Assembly (NCBI GenBank): GCA_045541735.1
Contig: JAZQJQ010000086.1
Coordinates: 1-61,783 of the forward strand
DNA: 61,783 nucleotides
From: RUG12395 sp045541735
GTDB lineage: Bacteria; Bacillota; Clostridia; Oscillospirales; CAG-272
Direction of reading: 5' to 3'
Shown here piece by piece: positions 60,011 to 61,783 of the stretch; within the stretch, counting starts at the first letter, position 1, and each line of letters begins with the position of its first letter. A program made the position numbers and the translations under genes. A model generated the notes under the pieces. The model saw only the letters and a list, made by a program, of their open reading frames with translations. It did no database searches and was not told the origin of the DNA.

Positions 60011-61783
60011 ATGGAATACGCATACAGAGTAGAAGAGGGACGAATCGTTCTTACCGCAAACGGAAAGGACGTCGCCTATCTCAATGCGGTTAAGGGGGCC
60101 GTTGATACCCTTACCGAGATAGAACCCGGCGCTTGGCGCTGGACGAGAAGAACGGACGTGCCCGTTTCCGAAATGAGAATGGAGATGGACACCGCGTACG
60201 TTTCGAATTATACTATGGTTCCGGCGGTCAACTACAACGGTAACGGCTGGGGCGACAGCGTTGAGTACACGGGTGATAACTGCAACGGTATTCCGTGGAC
60301 ATATGCTTATCATCGCTGTACTATTCCCGCGTGCACGTATACGGAGGGACCCGAGTACGGAGCTGCGATGATGTGCGAGGATACCGATAAGGCAAGCTGC
60401 TCTCTTTATAAGCCGGCAAGCAAAGATTTTACCCGCCATGCGCTTATCTGGCCCGAGCAGGAGGGACCCAAGGTCCTTTACCGTCACGAGTGGGCGCCCA
60501 ATGACTATCTCGGAACCATGGAGCCGAGATGCGAGTTTAATGCTATAATCACAGTTTTCCCCATCGAGCTTCCTCGCCATCAGGTTCGCACCTTACTTGA
60601 TTTCGCTTGGCGCTACTACGGCCACGATATGAAACCCGAATACAGCGCGCAGAAGCTCTGGGAGCTTTCCATCGCGTTTATGAAGAGCCTCTGGACGCTG
60701 GAAAGCGACGGCTTCGTTGCATTCAACCGCGGTCTGCAGTGGTACCCCAAGGAGTGCTACTTCGGCAAGCGCAACGCTATCCGCTACGAGATAGGCTGGG
60801 TAGGTCAGAGCGCTTCCGCATCCAACGCACTGCTTGAAAACTACCTCCGCACCGGCGATAAGGATAGCCTTGATAAGGCTATCGCGTGCCTGGATGCCTG
60901 GATCAAGTTTACTCACATCGAGGGCGCGCCTCACGGACTGCGCTACATAAAGTTCGACTCTGCTCCCTCCGTTCAGGAGAGATACATTCCCCTCGACGCC
61001 TGTAACCTCGGTCAGGGAGCTTTCCAGTACTTTGAAGCATACGATAAGGCAAAGAAGTGCGGACTTGATAAGCCTGAGTACCTTGATTTTGCATACGGCA
61101 TCTGTGATTTTGCAGTTAATGCACAGCACGAAAACGGTGAGTTTGCAAAGAGCTGGAATCACGACGGAACCGTAAACCAGCAGAGCGGTACTATCGGATG
61201 CTTCCTTATTCCTCCGCTTGTCGTTGCTTATGAAAAGAGCGGAGACAAGAAGTACCTTGATGCCGCTGTGCGCGCATTTGATTGCTATTATGCTGAGCTT
61301 TACGATAACGGCTTTACCACCGCTGGTGCGCTCGATACCTACTGCATAGACAAGGAGTCGGCATCGCCCCTGCTTTCCGCCGCTATCTCCCTTTACGATG
61401 CAACTAAGGACGAAAAGTATATCACCGCCGCAGAGTATGCCGGCTGGTATATCTCCACTTGGATGATGCACTATACGGCGATCTATCCCGAGGAGAGCGC
61501 GCTTACCGAGATCGGCTACGATTCTATGGGCGCGACAGCCGTTTCCACCGCGCATAACGCGATAGACCAGTACGCACTTCACGACGTTATCTCCTTTATG
61601 CGCCTCGCGGAGCTTACGGGCAACCGCCAGTGGCACGAGCGCGCGCTTGCGTTCTGGTTCGGCGCAAGCCAGCTTATCTCCGACGGCACTCTCTGCATTT
61701 CCGGCAGAGTACGTCCCGCCGGCTCGCAGGACGAGGCAGTATTCCATACCCGCTGGGGCAGACCGGGTCTTGCACCCTTTAAC
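60011..61783 (+). CDS. Large protein with six-hairpin-type helical core, partial
   Basis: The frame is open from ATG 60011 to the window edge: 591 residues without a stop. Residues about 1-190 look like a beta-sandwich. From about 200 there is a run of helical hairpins with YPKECYFGKRNAIRYEIGWVGQ (in parts: YFGKRNAIRYEIGW), KYLDAAVRAFDCYYAEL and YITAAEYAGWYISTW, as in alpha/alpha six-hairpin glycosidases. No signal peptide is seen. The family and substrate are not clear to me. It could be a polysaccharide-degrading or isomerising enzyme working with the nearby GH51 and GH2 enzymes. The end is missing. Confidence 0.65.
   Translation, partial: MEYAYRVEEGRIVLTANGKDVAYLNAVKGAVDTLTEIEPGAWRWTRRTDVPVSEMRMEMDTAYVSNYTMVPAVNYNGNGWGDSVEYTGDNCNGIPWTYAYHRCTIPACTYTEGPEYGAAMMCEDTDKASCSLYKPASKDFTRHALIWPEQEGPKVLYRHEWAPNDYLGTMEPRCEFNAIITVFPIELPRHQVRTLLDFAWRYYGHDMKPEYSAQKLWELSIAFMKSLWTLESDGFVAFNRGLQWYPKECYFGKRNAIRYEIGWVGQSASASNALLENYLRTGDKDSLDKAIACLDAWIKFTHIEGAPHGLRYIKFDSAPSVQERYIPLDACNLGQGAFQYFEAYDKAKKCGLDKPEYLDFAYGICDFAVNAQHENGEFAKSWNHDGTVNQQSGTIGCFLIPPLVVAYEKSGDKKYLDAAVRAFDCYYAELYDNGFTTAGALDTYCIDKESASPLLSAAISLYDATKDEKYITAAEYAGWYISTWMMHYTAIYPEESALTEIGYDSMGATAVSTAHNAIDQYALHDVISFMRLAELTGNRQWHERALAFWFGASQLISDGTLCISGRVRPAGSQDEAVFHTRWGRPGLAPFN

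Noticed and set aside
1..61783. CRISPR array, tRNA, rRNA or prophage genes
   Set aside because: No direct-repeat array with spacers, no cloverleaf with CCA-type end, and no phage structural or integrase gene was recognised.

Overview
The window reads as about 62 kb of chromosome from an uncultured monoderm Clostridia-type bacterium (Bacillota), probably gut-associated. This rests on GGAGG-type ribosome binding sites, consensus sigma-A promoters, lipobox proteins with the Gram-positive lipoprotein layout, a YajC plus YrzE-like (TIGR04086) pair, an mreBCD-PBP2 cluster without outer-membrane genes, and many Clostridia-style palindromic repeats. The taxonomic call is inference. No tRNA, rRNA, CRISPR array or prophage was seen.

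Layout. 1-5 kb: repeat-rich start, then a 43-aa peptide gene and a 1431-aa secreted calcineurin-like phosphoesterase. 5-8 kb (minus): cysE-cysS-tmk operon from a consensus promoter. 8-12 kb: two tandem solute-binding lipoprotein paralogues with no transporter beside them. 12-18 kb: uracil permease (minus), then yajC, a TIGR04086-like membrane protein, alaS and ung. 18-22.5 kb: a Na+/phosphate cotransporter with PhoU-like tail, preceded by TTTACA repeats resembling Pho boxes, then a PhoB/PhoR-type two-component pair. 22.7-30.7 kb (minus): a run read as murD, three M42-type aminopeptidase paralogues (one lacking key residues), a methionine-gamma-lyase-family PLP enzyme, a small lipoprotein and a cysteine desulfurase. 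30.8-33 kb: mntP, a SLOG-fold protein and an XRE regulator. 32.4-38.1 kb (minus): comF, nnrD, a NUDIX hydrolase, a beta-helix surface protein, radC, and an XRE regulator with a PAS-like partner. 38.3-42.2 kb (minus): a GH2 glycosidase, thiI and proB. 42.4-50.1 kb (plus): U32 peptidase, mreB, mreC, mreD, PBP2, nth and a REP-associated HUH transposase, tightly packed. 50.1-52.3 kb (minus): mscL, tcdA and an AraC regulator. 52.4-57.5 kb: a cytoplasmic GH51 arabinofuranosidase and a 1187-aa LamG-GH51 lipoprotein. 57.8-59.8 kb (minus): a SpoIID-like/peptidoglycan-binding protein and its partner with six 14-aa repeats. 60 kb to the end: a large protein of glycosidase-like character, cut by the window edge.

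How it fits together. The glycoside hydrolases, solute-binding lipoproteins and AraC regulator fit a plant-polysaccharide (arabinose-containing) user: the LamG-GH51 lipoprotein would act outside the cell and the small GH51 inside. The mre/PBP2 block is the cell-elongation machinery, followed by the base-excision enzyme Nth.

The most unusual signals lie between and within genes. They include composite terminators carrying a shared palindromic loop (one copy of the loop core lies in frame inside murD), GNRA-capped hairpins with compensatory changes, a transposase gene containing the REP palindromes also found elsewhere in the window, a catalytically degenerate M42 paralogue, and a two-gene cassette of a SpoIID-like protein and a repeat protein without visible signal peptides.
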